Assembly (NCBI GenBank): GCA_029844215.1
Contig: CM056731.1
Coordinates: 82,108,992 to 82,172,991, forward strand
Reading direction: 5' to 3'
DNA length: 64,000 nt
Source: Przewalskia tangutica
Lineage: Eukaryota; Streptophyta; Magnoliopsida; Solanales; Solanaceae
Numbering within the stretch: the stretch's first letter is position 1; each line of letters begins with the position of its first letter. This document shows, piece by piece, positions 44,888 to 56,229 of the stretch. Under the pieces are notes generated by a model, which saw nothing but the letters and a program-made list of their open reading frames with translations, did not search any database and had not been told where the DNA came from. The position numbers were made by a program, and so were the translations under genes.

Positions 44888-47800
44888 TGTCACGACCCGA
44901 TCCCGGGCCCGTGACTGGTGCCTTACCCCGGGCACCCTAGTGATACAACATCAGAGAAAATCAGCGGAAATAAAACATGAACATGAAATGAGAGATATAA
45001 TAAATAAACAGGCCAACCAAAACAGTTGCCTTCAGCATAAATATATACAAACCCAAGCTTTAATCCTTTTACAACCCCGCCACAACGATTACTGCACTTC
45101 TAAGATTTACAACAACTATGACGGACAGGGCCCCGCCATACCCCGAATGTACAAGGACCTACAACTCGGGGAACACATACCAAAAGATAAGCCTCCAAGG
45201 AACTGAGCTTCCAATACGTGAAAGGTGATCCTAAAAGTGGGATCGACAACAATGATTTCTACCATGCAGATGAACGCAAATTTCAAGGAGGTCGATAACA
45301 GTACCAAGTATGTGAATCAGAAATATCAGAAATGAAATCATAGCAAATATATAAAGCGAGACATGTATGATAACCAAACTACAAAGATACAACATATAAA
45401 CAAATATATAAAGTCGTGGACTCACGCTCCAAATCATCACTGTGCGTGGAATTCCTTCCTCACCGCCGCAGCGATCATGATATGATATCAACAAGACAAC
45501 AATCCAAATGGGAGCATACCCGTGCGCTACGCATCGTGTCGATGTCCAAAAGGAAACAATAAGACAAAGATTCCAAATGGAAACATACCCGCGCGCACGA
45601 TCGTGTCGATGCCCACAGGGAAACAATAAAGCGGCATTCCAAATGGAAACATACCCGCGCCACGCATCGTGTCGATATGCCCACAGGAAACAATAAGCAA
45701 AGATTCCAAATGGAAACATACCCGTGCGCTACGATCGTGGTCGGTATGCCCCAAAGGGAAACAATAAAGCAAGATCAAAATGGAAGCATACCCGCAGCGC
45801 CACGATCGTGTCGGTATGTCCAAAGCGATTAGCAAAAGTAACACAATCAGCGAACGCACTGCGGAATTTCTTCACACGCGACGCTCCAAGTAAGTTCTCA
45901 ACAAGTCAACCGACCCTCCATCGAGAGACGCCAGAGTATAGAAACACAATCTTTGCAACAAAGGCTATCACAACAAGCATAGGCAAGTTTCACAACAACA
46001 AGCATAGGCAAGTTTCACAACAACAAGCATAGGCAAGTTTCACAACAACAAGCATAGGCAAGTTTCACAACTCAAAGTACTTTCATTTATGCCAAAGTCC
46101 GGGTCTTAACCCTAAAGTACTACGCACGTTAAATTCCTTTTAAAGAGATTTATTCCTTTTATAGAAAAGTCACCCGATACCCGTAGTATAAAAATAGAGT
46201 GACTTATATCTTTTAAGTAAACCAAAACAACTTCCATACTTTTTTAAAGCCAAGTTACCACGTTAAAACCAATGATAAAACCTTTCTTTTGTTTTCATAA
46301 GGTCGTTATAACCAACTTCCCATAAAGCTGTTATAACACCTTATGCTTTAAACCATTTTAAGACAACACAATGCCTTTCTTTTCCCTAAGGTTCCAGTTT
46401 GCCTAATTTTAATTACGCAAGTCTCTTTTTGAAAAGTTTCATAGTTCAATGTCTTAATCTCTTTTAAAACAATTGAGTAACATATGCCATAAAGTAGTAG
46501 GTTATTCTTGTTCATAATCAATATTATTAAGCGACCATGATCTAGAAAATGTAATACCATTTTGTCTCATCTTAGCTTCTATGCATGGAGGTTTCTACTG
46601 GTTTTAATAATACTTAATTATTCAATACATTTTCCTTTATTAACGCCGCAGTGGTTTGTCGATACACATTACGATTTCGAAATCAAGAAACATTATTCCT
46701 TTCAAAAACCAAGTACTCATTACTCACGAATGAGGTTTCACACATCTTACAACTTTCAAAACAATTTAATCAAGTTAAGTCTCTTATCTTATAAGATCAA
46801 GTCTCTTAACTTCTAAGATCAAATAGCCGTTCTTTTTATCTCTTTTAGACGTTATACCTAACTTCCCATAAAGCTAGTATAACTCTTAAGTTCTCAAAAC
46901 CAAGTATTACTCTTCTTTCAAAAAGGGTTTCTTAATGAAAGACTTCAAGTTCTTTATTATCACACATCAAGTTAGTTATAAGTCAAATCAGTTACCTTTT
47001 TACAATCACAAAGCTTTTTCTTATCTACATAAAGCTGTTATAACCAACTTCCCATAAAGCCGTTATAACCCTTTATGTTTTAAACCAATCAAATACATTT
47101 AACACATGTACGTCTACCGTACTACATAGTTATACACATATCATGCTAGAAATATAGGAAGAGGTTCACATACCTCGCGACGATTATCGACTAATAGCAA
47201 AACGCTCCAAGTGCCTCAAACCGTCGGCTACTCCTTAAGCCACGTAGGTCGCACCACACGTAGTACTTCAACCTATAAGGCCACAAGGCGCTTATTAACA
47301 TCTAGATCTCATCGTTCCATATTCTACAGAAAATTCGGCAGCACCTCCCCCCCCCCCGCAACAGCGTAAATCTCCTCCTCTATCTAGGCCGGCTACCAAG
47401 CCAACCAGGGGGGGTTTGCACGTCTAACGTTACAGTTCAGTTCTCTTATTTAAATTCAGGCTTAAGTCGCAAGACATTGCCGTAAGTATTATTCAGGCTT
47501 AAGTCAAAAGACATTGCCGCACAGCTATGTTCAATTCAATATATAGTATACTTTAACTATATACTCCTACAACATGAAATTTCCAATTACAACAGAAGGT
47601 CAAGAATGTTTACCTTGGTAAGCCCAAAATTATCCGAGTTTATATGTCGATCCTGAGCAAGGTTTAGCTCCTACTCCGAGTGCTCCAATTTGCTCCAAAC
47701 AACCCTTAGAAGTTCTACGCAACTTCTACTTAACACTTCAACTGACTATGAAGGTTTTCCTTAGGGTTTCGTTTAGTGGCTAAAGGAAGTATAATAGTAT

Positions 47801-48506
47801 TTGGGCGTTTGTATAAGTGTAACCTTGGGAATACTACAAGGTATTTGGGCCAAGGTATTTGGACATAACAACAATACTAGGAAAGTATTTCTATACCACA
47901 ACAAGGGGTATTATTCGAAAACAACTAGGCTGGGGTACCACTGGCCAAGGCTTCACAAGGGGGAGGGTGTGGTGGCTCTCGGCCAAGCTCAACTAGGAGG
48001 GGGGGGGAGAGGGACGAAAAGCTCAAGTAAGAGGGGGGAGGATTTTTAACACTTAGAACAATTTAGGATGAAGAAGTTCATCAACTTAGAGGGGTATTTA
48101 TAGGTCAAGTGAAGGCCAACCAATGGCCAAGATGAAGACAAGTGTGGTGCAAGTGTAGGGCTAGATTTAAGCCAAGTGCACCTTATCCATCTACCACAAC
48201 AACTTGCACAAAATATCCTACCTAACCCCACTCACCATTTTCGTCCAAAATGCCGCCCACTCCTTCCAATTAGAGGGTGACAAGTGTCGCCCTCTCGTTG
48301 GTCCAAAATGTTTCGTCTCTCGGAAAAATCCGCAAAAATAATTAATGACATAGCCGGAATTTTCCCTACGAAAGCTGTGGAAACGTTTCGTCGGAAAACG
48401 ACTCTTTTCGGCACTTGTGTACAAATTTCGAAACTAGCCAACTTTAAGGCTCAAATTATAATACGTACGCGCTCACGTACATACTCTGGAAATACGGGGT
48501 ATAACA
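44888..48506 (-). mobile_element. Element C 5' LTR (right in plus coordinates)
   Basis: Same structure as the left LTR (68-bp block 45505-45815, four 25-bp repeats 45971-46070, U5 block 46503-46685, hairpins 46295-46352, 46845-46895, 47025-47080, TATA 48090-48104). It lacks about 63 bp present at 41605-41668 on the left, with the join at about 47428, and has a C-run near 47347. Confidence 0.9.
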
Positions 48507-48511
48507 TTTTA

Positions 48512-49325
48512 GCTCATCTTCTTATGTTCCAATCCGCTCCAAGCACTCCTTAGAAGCTCATGAAGAACTCCTCTTCAAGTTCCATCTTCAAAGTTGAAGA
48601 ACACCTTAGGTTTTCGCCTTGCGACTAACGTAAAAACGTCGTTTTTCCGAGATCTTTCTATTGAGATATCCTTACAATACCCTTAGGGACCTTGAGTTAA
48701 AGTCTTGTGAATAATGAACCAAAATTACAAAAAAATTGTGTGGAGAAGAGCTCAAACCCGAGAGCACTCTTGCTAGCACAAATGTTCTCTAATTTTTTCT
48801 AAGTGTTGAAGACTAAGTCTTGCACTAGTGTAGTATATATAACACAATGGAGGGCTTATATTACAACATATGTGTGGCTAGGATGAAGAACAGTTAATAT
48901 CTATCCAAGTTCACTTAGTCAATTATATCAAGCTTGCAAGACTTGACCATCTACATTGGTCAATGACCATATTACCCTTGCCCAATTTCGTCCAATACCA
49001 TGTGGGGGGGGGGGGGGTGACACGTGTCTCCCTCCCATTCGTCCATAAAATTTTGTAACCCTCGTGGGCCCCACAAAACGTAAAATTTCTCGGGTGGGCC
49101 CCACGTGACCAAATCCGAAAAAATAAATTTCCACAATGATAATAAGTTCCATACTCCTCAAATAATGCATTTTGAGAATCTAATTCTCATCCACGAATAT
49201 TTTTCCTTTCCGACGTTCGGAAGATTTTCCTTTGGAAAAACAATTCTTCCTTTCGTACGAATTTTCAAGTCTTGCGTTCTCGCATATATTCTCTTATACA
49301 TGACCTGGAATTACGGGGTGTAACA
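48512..49325 (-). mobile_element. Element H LTR, segment 3 of 3 (LTR start)
   Basis: Resumes after element C and ends at 49325 with TTACGGGGTGTAACA, the LTR start on the minus strand. A TATATATAA box lies at about 48833-48843. A 13-G run at 49006-49018 is suspicious. Beyond it lies plus-strand element E, the target of H. Confidence 0.85.
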
Positions 49326-49668
49326 CTCTCATCTCTTTCCCTCTTCTCTTATGCTCTCGGCCAAGGTTGGCAGATTTAATCCAACTTTGGAGAGGTTTAT
49401 ATCCTGGTATACGAGGAGTTTTTAGGTGTTTTAAAAGCCTAAAACTAATTTCGTCGAGTCTAGTTTCCAACGCAACAAACCGTTCGTCGATCGAACGTAG
49501 GAGTAAAGAGTTATGGACGTCACAAGTTCAGCTGACAAAACAGTGAGCAAAAACGCTACACTAGGTCGAGAATAGAGGGTGAAACCCTAGGGGTTCCGTC
49601 GACTTTTTGGTGATGGAATGTGAAGTGAAGTTGCTCCTAAGGTTGTAGGGGATACATATGTGTGATTG
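49326..49668 (+). mobile_element. Element E 5' LTR, middle part
   Basis: Leader-like LTR sequence (CTCTCGGCCAAGG...) that resumes as plus-strand LTR after the solo LTR S at 52132. The missing link to 25699-25925 includes the E promoter region, so DNA was lost when H inserted or later. Confidence 0.6.
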
Positions 49669-52126
49669 TGTCACGACCCGTTCCGGGGCCCGTGACTGGT
49701 GCCTTACCCGGGCACCCAAGTAGTCATACATCAGAGTAATCAGCGGAATATAAAACAAGACATGAAACAGTTGTAAAAAGAGACAGTTTTATGTGAGAAA
49801 ATGTCGCCTTTCGGCATATATACATAAACATAGTTTTGCAGTTACATCCCAACTGTACAATAGGACTACAGACCTCTAAGGAAGTAAACAACTATGGCGG
49901 GACAGGGCCCCGCCATACCCTGAATGTACAAACTATCTACAATACAGGGAGATCATACCAAAAGTAGAGCCTCCGGAGAAGATGGAGCTCCTGACACCAA
50001 TGCAAAGAGATCCTAAGGATGTGGATCTAGCACCTGCTTTCCCTTACCTGCGGCATGAACGCAGCCCCCCGAAGGAGGTCAGTACAACAGGTACTAAGTA
50101 TGCGAAACTGTAAAGTGCTTAAATGAAAACATATCATTTTTTAAAATCAGTTTACATATATGTATGAAACAACCAAGGTAACCGCACATAGTGTCACATC
50201 ATAAACAAGAGCAACAATAGGTAAATCAGAATAGTCTTTTCTAGGTGCGAATGATCGGGCAGGCCAATTGCCCATAGTATCATTAAGCAAGCCTAATCAC
50301 GGACTCCGTAGTCCGCATAGGCCACTCACGTGAGCTGCGTAGAGGCATAACCCCGCATCGAGGTAGCTACTCCGGCATCGCCCCGACTCGTAGTCCGCAT
50401 GGCCACATAGACCGCATGAGGTATAACCCCGCACACTAACACGAACTCTCGCAGCTCGCATAGGTCACACTGCACCGCGTGAGGTGTCCTCGCATCATAG
50501 TCACACTGCATTGCACGAGGTATACCCGCGTCGGAGGCGACAACCCCCAGATTTATGTCAAGAGGTGAGTGATATAATACTAACATAACAGCTTATCGTT
50601 AAACACATAAGCACAACAAGAATACCCTTTTATACAAACGTTACAAGACACTAACACACATAACATCATATCATGTCTACTTATCAAACCATTTTATTAT
50701 TCTTTCCATAGATCAATGTAAGTCTGTTATAAACACATAAGTAAACTGTTCCTTTTATCATTCTTAAGTTGTTATACCTAACTTCCCATAAAGCTAGTAT
50801 AACTCTTAAGCTTTCTGTTTAAAAACCAATTAGTTCTCTTCTGTTAAAAATGATTCAGTATTCTTTTGAAATGCATCAAGACTCTTATTATTCAGGCTTA
50901 AGTCAAAAGACATTGCCGTAGGTATTATTCAGGCTTAAGTCAAAAGACATTGCCGTAATTATTATTCAGTTAACACATGTACGTCTACCGTACTATATAT
51001 ATATATTTTAAAATATCATGCTTAGGAAGAATCACATACCTTCTCGGCGAAAACCACCTGCCAAGTTGAATATGTCGCGCGTAGAGAATCAACCTATAAT
51101 AGTCAGACACGTCTATCAACGTCTAGACTACTCAGAAATGGATTCTAAGCAGAGGTCCTTTATTCTACGGAAAATCGGGCAGCACTTCCCTACGGTGAGC
51201 TACTCAAGTCATCGTGAAAACAGTCTAAGTATAGTTCAATTATTCATCTTTTAAACCGCCTTCTGTGATATGATTCAATTCTATTCTGTAATATTCTTCT
51301 AAGTATTCAATACTTAATTCTATACTTCTACAGTATGTATTCTCTAATACAAAAGAGGGTTAGGATTATTTACCTCGGTAAGCCCAATAATATCCTAGAT
51401 ATAAGTCGATCAGCAAGGCTTAGCTCCTAAGTCAGCTCAGATAGCTCGAGGAAACCTTAGAAGTTCTTCACAACTTCTACTAAGTACTAAGGGATTTGGG
51501 CTAGGGTATTTTGGGCATTATAACAATACTAGAAGGCAACTTTTCTACCAAGGGAGGGGGGGTAGATTTCGGCTAGGCTAGGGGGGGATAGCCTCGGCTA
51601 AGCTTCACCAAAGGGGGGGGTGTGTTGGACGAAAAAGGCTCAAGGGAGAGGAGAGGATTTCAAGACTTGGAAAGCTTGTTTGTGGATGAAGAACTCTTCA
51701 TCACAAGAGGGGTATTTATAGGTCAAGGGATGGCCAACCAATGGCCAAGATTATGCCAAGTGCAAGGCAAGTGTAAGGTCAAGATTAGGGCAAGTGTACT
51801 TAGCCAACTTGCACACAAAAATATCCTACCAACTACTTGACAAAATTGGCACTCCATTCGGCCATATTGACGCCTCACGTCCACCAATTGGAGGGTGACA
51901 AGTGTCGCCCTCCCGTTGGCCCAAAGTGTTTCGTCTCTCGGAAAAATCCGCAAAAATTAGAAATGACATAGCCGGAATTTATCCCACGCGAGTTGTGTAA
52001 AACGTTTCGTCGGAAAACGATTCTTTTAAGGAGTTGTGCCCAAAAAACGTCTTGTGCCTAAACTTTAAGGCTAGACTTTCGTACGTACGCCCTTACGTAC
52101 ATACTCTGGAAATACGGGGTATAACA
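49669..52126 (-). mobile_element. Solo LTR 'S' of the D family, 2.46 kb
   Basis: TGTCACGACCCGTTCC to GGGGTATAACA, with no internal region on either side and a perfect GATTG duplication at 49664-49668 and 52127-52131. Length (2458 bp) and block content match the D LTR (2463 bp): type II hairpin 50762-50810, GC-rich repeats 50320-50540, a 2-copy CTTAAGTC/ATTGCCG repeat (50890-50970) and TATA 51710-51722. It formed by LTR-LTR recombination of a complete element. Its terminus preserves CATCAGAGTAATCAGCGG where D reads CATCGAGTAACG. Confidence 0.9.
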
Positions 52127-52131
52127 GATTG

Positions 52132-53996
52132 TATCTTGAAGAAGTGGAGCAAAACGAAAACTACGGGCCATTGTTGAGAATTTTGCCCGGGACGTTTTTT
52201 GGCACAAAAATGAGGTAATAGTTCTTCAAAAATTAAAGTAATTGGATATTACTTATTTTTATAATGTATAGATGAATTCATGTTAAGGAATAAATTTAAA
52301 ATAAGATGTGTATGAGGTAGATATGTTGTTGGCCGATTTGAGACAATTTTGTGCCCTTGGTTTCGTTTGTTATATGGTTGTGGTTATCCACACTTGTCGC
52401 ATGTTAAAATAAGTTAATATGGTTGTTGATAAGTTGGTATGTCATATATGGAAGTGTTGGAACTCGAATTGGAATAAAATGGATTAAGGAAAGAGTTATC
52501 GGATTGTAGTTGTTTTAGCCGAAAAACTGCCCAAAACTGTTAGACGTTGTCGTATCATTTTATGGACTGTTTTGGGGGTGTGGTTATGCTGGAAAAATCA
52601 GCCCTAATATAAATGTTTGAGTGTAGTAGTTGCTAATGCAAGTCCTAAGGAAATAGGGGTGTGGAAATGTGTTGAAACGCCTCACATTTTACCCTCGTTA
52701 TTGTTGGATTACGGACTGTTTATATGGGATGATTTGTGGACTGTTTTGTATAACTTTGGGGCAGAATTTTACACGTCCAGTTAGGCGTGTAATCACCTTT
52801 GGCTAACTGTTGGTTGCGCCTTAAATGTGTCTTGTTGGTTGATGAATACGGGCCTTAGAAAAGGTGGAAAAGTACGTAGAAACAAAGGAAGTGTTGCCCG
52901 ATTTTCCGTAGAATTAGAGGGAAATTATTTGGTATAAGTCTTACAATAGTAAGTATGATATTGATAGAAGTACTATGTCCATTTTAGGTTGAAGTACTAC
53001 GTGTAGCAGAGTCTACTTGGCTTAAGGAATAGCCGATGATGTTGAAGTACTTCGGAGCATTTTGCTACTTGTCGTATGGGTTAGTCGTCACGAGGTATGT
53101 GAACTTCTTCTTTCTATAGACATGAGTATTTTATGGTATACTTTCCTTGTGTTAGGAGTATACATGACTTGTTGTTTGAAGTATACTTGCCTTGTTGTTA
53201 GGAGTATACATGACTGGATATTTGAGGTATACTTGCCTTGTTGTTAGGAGTATACATGATTTGTTCTTGAGTATACTTTCCTTGTCATAGGAAGTATTCA
53301 TGTTATTAATTTTATGCTAAAAGCATGTCTAGAATATTTCTAAGTTCTTACCAAGTCTTATTGGGGATGTTGGTAAGAGTCGTTAGGAAGTATTGGAGTC
53401 GAGTGACCTTGCTAATTTACTACACTAATGAGAATAGGTATCGAACAAGCCATTGCAGCGTTAATGAAAATGTATCGACAATCAATTATATTGAAATGAG
53501 TAGAATTCTCCATCTACATAGAAACTAAGATAAGACAAAATTGTATTACATTTTCTAGATCATGGCTGATTTAACAAGATCATTATAAACGAGAATAACC
53601 TATTCGCGGCTCATAAAAGTATTAATTTTGTAAGTATATGAATCTTGATTTTTGAAAGTACTTGGGACTTGAATTTCGAAAATGTGTAGTAACTCGTTTT
53701 GAAAAGTATATGTTACTTGATTTAAAGAGAGTAAGTGACTTGATTTGAAAGCATAAGTTACTTGGTCTTAAAAGTATAAGTTACTTGAGTTTAAAAAAGT
53801 AAGTAACTTGGTTTTAATGGTGAAAGTACTTTTGGGTCCAACGCCCTAATATTTCATGAAACGATTCTTTTATAAAGAATAGATGTACAAAGTACTTTGA
53901 GTTCAATTCCCTTACGTGGCATGATAATGCCTTGGTTTTTATAAAAAGGAAAGGGGTAATGGTGCGTTAGTTGTCTAAAAATGAAGTGGTTATACC
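52132..53996 (+). mobile_element. Element E 5' LTR, downstream part
   Basis: Plus-strand R/U5 sequence with GATTTTCCGTAGAATTA (about 52900), GTAGCAGAGTCTACTTGGC (about 53003), a 46-bp repeat and the U5 block (53425-53600). It stops near 53996, before the GC-rich repeat, GTGACA end and primer site, which are deleted; the next bases are leader sequence (GAGATCGTGCGATAGAG). No hairpin of the CATAAAG type is visible. Confidence 0.75.
53136..53300 (+). repeat. 46-bp repeat, 4 copies, LTR E
   Basis: Units of GTATACTTGCCTTGTTGTTA plus AGGAGTATACATGA..., starting at about 53136, 53181, 53228 and 53271. Each holds the palindrome-like GTATAC. Not seen in the other LTRs. Confidence 0.8.
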
Positions 53997-55196
53997 TGAG
54001 ATCGTGCGATAGAGCTGTGTTGTTAGAGTGGTCTCTCCCTAACGTATTATTGTGATTGCAGCTATGAGAAAGGCAATAGTGGCCCAGCAAGGATTATATG
54101 GATTGCGTATCCAGGTTGGTAAAATTATCGTATAGATGGTATTATGATGATGTATATCTGTACGAGCGTATTTATTTGGGGTTATGTGTGTTGTCTAAAA
54201 TGGTTATGAATTACCATGAGTTGGTTAAGCCTTAGTAAATTCTTGGAAGGTGTGAAACAGCTGATTGAATCCACACCTAGGCTTTATGTATGTACTGATT
54301 TGAAATAGTCAGGAAGTAATGAACTGTCTAGGATGGTGATAGACTCTTAGGAGATCATGTTTAATTGAGTTGATAGCATACCATGTTGTTAGATTAAGCG
54401 GTGTGGTATGCTTAAGTGATTGCGTGAATAATAATGGTATGTAGTAATTGAGTTGTTGTGAGTAAGACAACAAGTTTGTGAGAGATTGAGAAGCTACATT
54501 TCCCGTATGTGGGGATTGATAATGTAAGCTTGGAACATGGAATAATTGTGAACCTTGGAACATTGATGACCGCAGAGACCTTAGATGTACAAGGCCTTCT
54601 CGGGTAGAAAGATTTATTTCAGACCAAGAATGAGAATTAAGTGCCACCATGGGGGATTGAGTACCACCACGGATAAACCGTGGCATTAAATTGAGTGGGG
54701 TCAGTTTGAGGTGGTCCCTCTATGTGATAGGGTCATGAGGGTGAAAGGCCCAACTCTAGTTAATCGTTGTAAGAGTTTGTGGACGCATTCCACCAGAACC
54801 GGGTCGTGAGGGCCGAGAAGGGCCTTAACGGAAATTGAATCTAAGTATAATGACCAAGTTTGGATATAGTAACTCCAAGAATTTGAAAACAGAAGCAATA
54901 TGTGAGATTATGTACGTATACTAGAATAAGTTTGGAAGTACGAGAAGAGTACGACAAGTAAGAAAAGGAGCGAACAAATGTTAAAAGAATTGAAGTGTTT
55001 ATAAATATGACTAATGAAAGTACGAAAGGAAAATCCTTTTAGGCCATGAATGGGAGTTAATAGTGGTAATTTACACTCTAGATTTGAGATGTATATGTAT
55101 GTGTGATATATTGTGGCCATATGTGGCATAATTGGTTTCGTTGAAGTGTATTTTAAGGAGACTATACCAAGATTTGTTTAGCATGTACCTAGTATG
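53997..55196 (+). mobile_element. Element E internal region, gag-less (LARD-like)
   Basis: About 1.2 kb with no Gag or Pol domain. It begins in the leader and has a 23-codon stub at 54064-54135 (MRKAIVAQQG...) that aligns with the MPPRKATRAQKG start of the other gags, then jumps to gag C-terminal-like and post-gag sequence (GATAGGGTCATGAGGGTG about 54727; ATAATGACCAAGTTTGG about 54848). The H stub has the same join. The element therefore encodes nothing and would have depended on relatives for all proteins. Confidence 0.8.
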
Positions 55197-55231
55197 AACA
55201 TTCGGGACGAATGTTTCTAAGGGGGGAAGGA
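55197..55231 (+). promoter_or_regulatory. PPT hairpin and polypurine tract, element E
   Basis: AACATTCG-GGA-CGAATGTT (55197-55215), identical to element A, then AAGGGGGGAAGGA (55219-55231) abutting the 3' LTR. Confidence 0.85.
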
Positions 55232-56229
55232 TGTTACACTCCGTATTTCCAAGGCAATGAGATGAGAACGTACGAAGGAAATTGAGATTTGAATTTCGGA
55301 AGGAAAGAAGGATTACTTTTCTTAAGGAAAAATCTCGGGAATTTGTAAAGGAAAAGGTTTATTACTTGGAATTTGGTTCTCAAATTTGGTATTTGAGACT
55401 TTTGAAATATATTGGAATTATGGATTTTTATTTTCGGATTTTGGTCATGTGGGGCCCACAATATTTTGAGATATTTTGGCCAATTATGGATTTTTGGGTG
55501 ATGAAATATTTTTTTGACCAATGAGAGGGTGACATGTGGCACCCCCTTTGACTATTTGACTTGGTCTTGGAAGACTTGGTCTTGGAAAATATTTTGGAGA
55601 CAAGTGGAGGTGGGTCCCACTCCACTTGTCTTGCTACACTTAGGCCCTCCACTTGTCAAGCATCCAAACCTTGAGATACATTATATAAACATAGAGGCAT
55701 GCATCACAAATAGGAGTTAGAGAGAAGTTTCTCTCACTAAGAAAAACGCTCTCAATGTTTTCCTTAGTTGCTCCTACGGTTTTTCCTTCTCCCCACGAAT
55801 CTACCATTGTTTCCCATGGTTTGAAGCTTAATGTTCACAACATGAAAAGACTAAGCGTTACACACGCTCCAAAGAATGATTCGGAGGTTGAGCGATTCGA
55901 CGAAGGCTAGAACCGGGAAAAGAAAAAGAATGGAAGCGATCCAACCATCGTTGAAGAAAATCTAATTCCGGCAATTTCAGACCCATCGGTGCTGGTTCAT
56001 GTCACGCCTGATACGCGTATCCAACTCGAGAATGTAGTAGATGATTCAATGCTACAAAGGATTCATGAATGGGGCAGAAATATAGAAAACGAAAGCTTGG
56101 ATATTAGTGAATTTGAAGGCGAAAATCTACATGGTCCATCAAGAACTAATCCGAATAATCTCTACTATTACTCCACCTAATGTGACCATTTGTTGAAGGC
56201 TATGTCGCGACCATACGCCTCGAGGAACA
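55232..56229 (+). mobile_element. Element E 3' LTR, truncated by element D
   Basis: TGTTACACTCCGTATTTCCA start, matching 25699-25925 for about 225 bp, with a TATATAA box at 55681-55690 (about 0.45 kb in). From about 55755 the sequence is unlike the other LTR leaders in the window. Cut at 56230 by element D; the last bases GAACA are the candidate left target duplication of D, whose partner lies outside the window. Confidence 0.75.
55755..56180 (+). other. Long frame with one amber stop in E LTR leader, unknown product
   Basis: ATG 55755 lies about 70 bp after the TATA box. The frame reads 51 codons to a TAG at 55908, then 90 more codons to TAA at 56178. The second part is acidic (IVEENLIPAISDP, DTRIQLENVVDDS, ISEFEGENLHG) and has no domain I recognise. 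No matching copy exists in the window. It could be a captured host or viral-like fragment, an element-specific leader frame, or chance. Low confidence as a gene; listed because the frame stays open for 141 codons with a single break. Confidence 0.35.

Larger units (their letters stand above)
39054..48506 (-). mobile_element. Element C, complete non-autonomous gypsy element, 9.45 kb
   Basis: Minus-strand insertion with LTRs of 3665 and 3619 bp, an internal region of 2169 bp carrying gag only, polypurine tract, PPT hairpin, primer site and TTTTA duplication. The internal size and content match element A (2154 bp), so A and C belong to one fixed gag-only subfamily rather than being two chance deletions. 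Confidence 0.9.

Noticed and set aside
45231..45719. 162-codon minus-strand open frame, and the 145-codon frame at 39682-40119
   Set aside because: Both are produced by the 68-bp minisatellite of the C LTRs; peptide periodicity follows the repeat.
49006..49018. Long G run, like the C runs near 21205 and 47347 and the G run near 5537
   Set aside because: Homopolymer lengths are unreliable in this sequence; copies of the same LTR lack them, so no biological meaning is assigned.
54309..54686. 125-codon minus-strand frame
   Set aside because: Antisense within the coding-less internal region of element E; no domain and no codon conservation with the homologous A and C regions.
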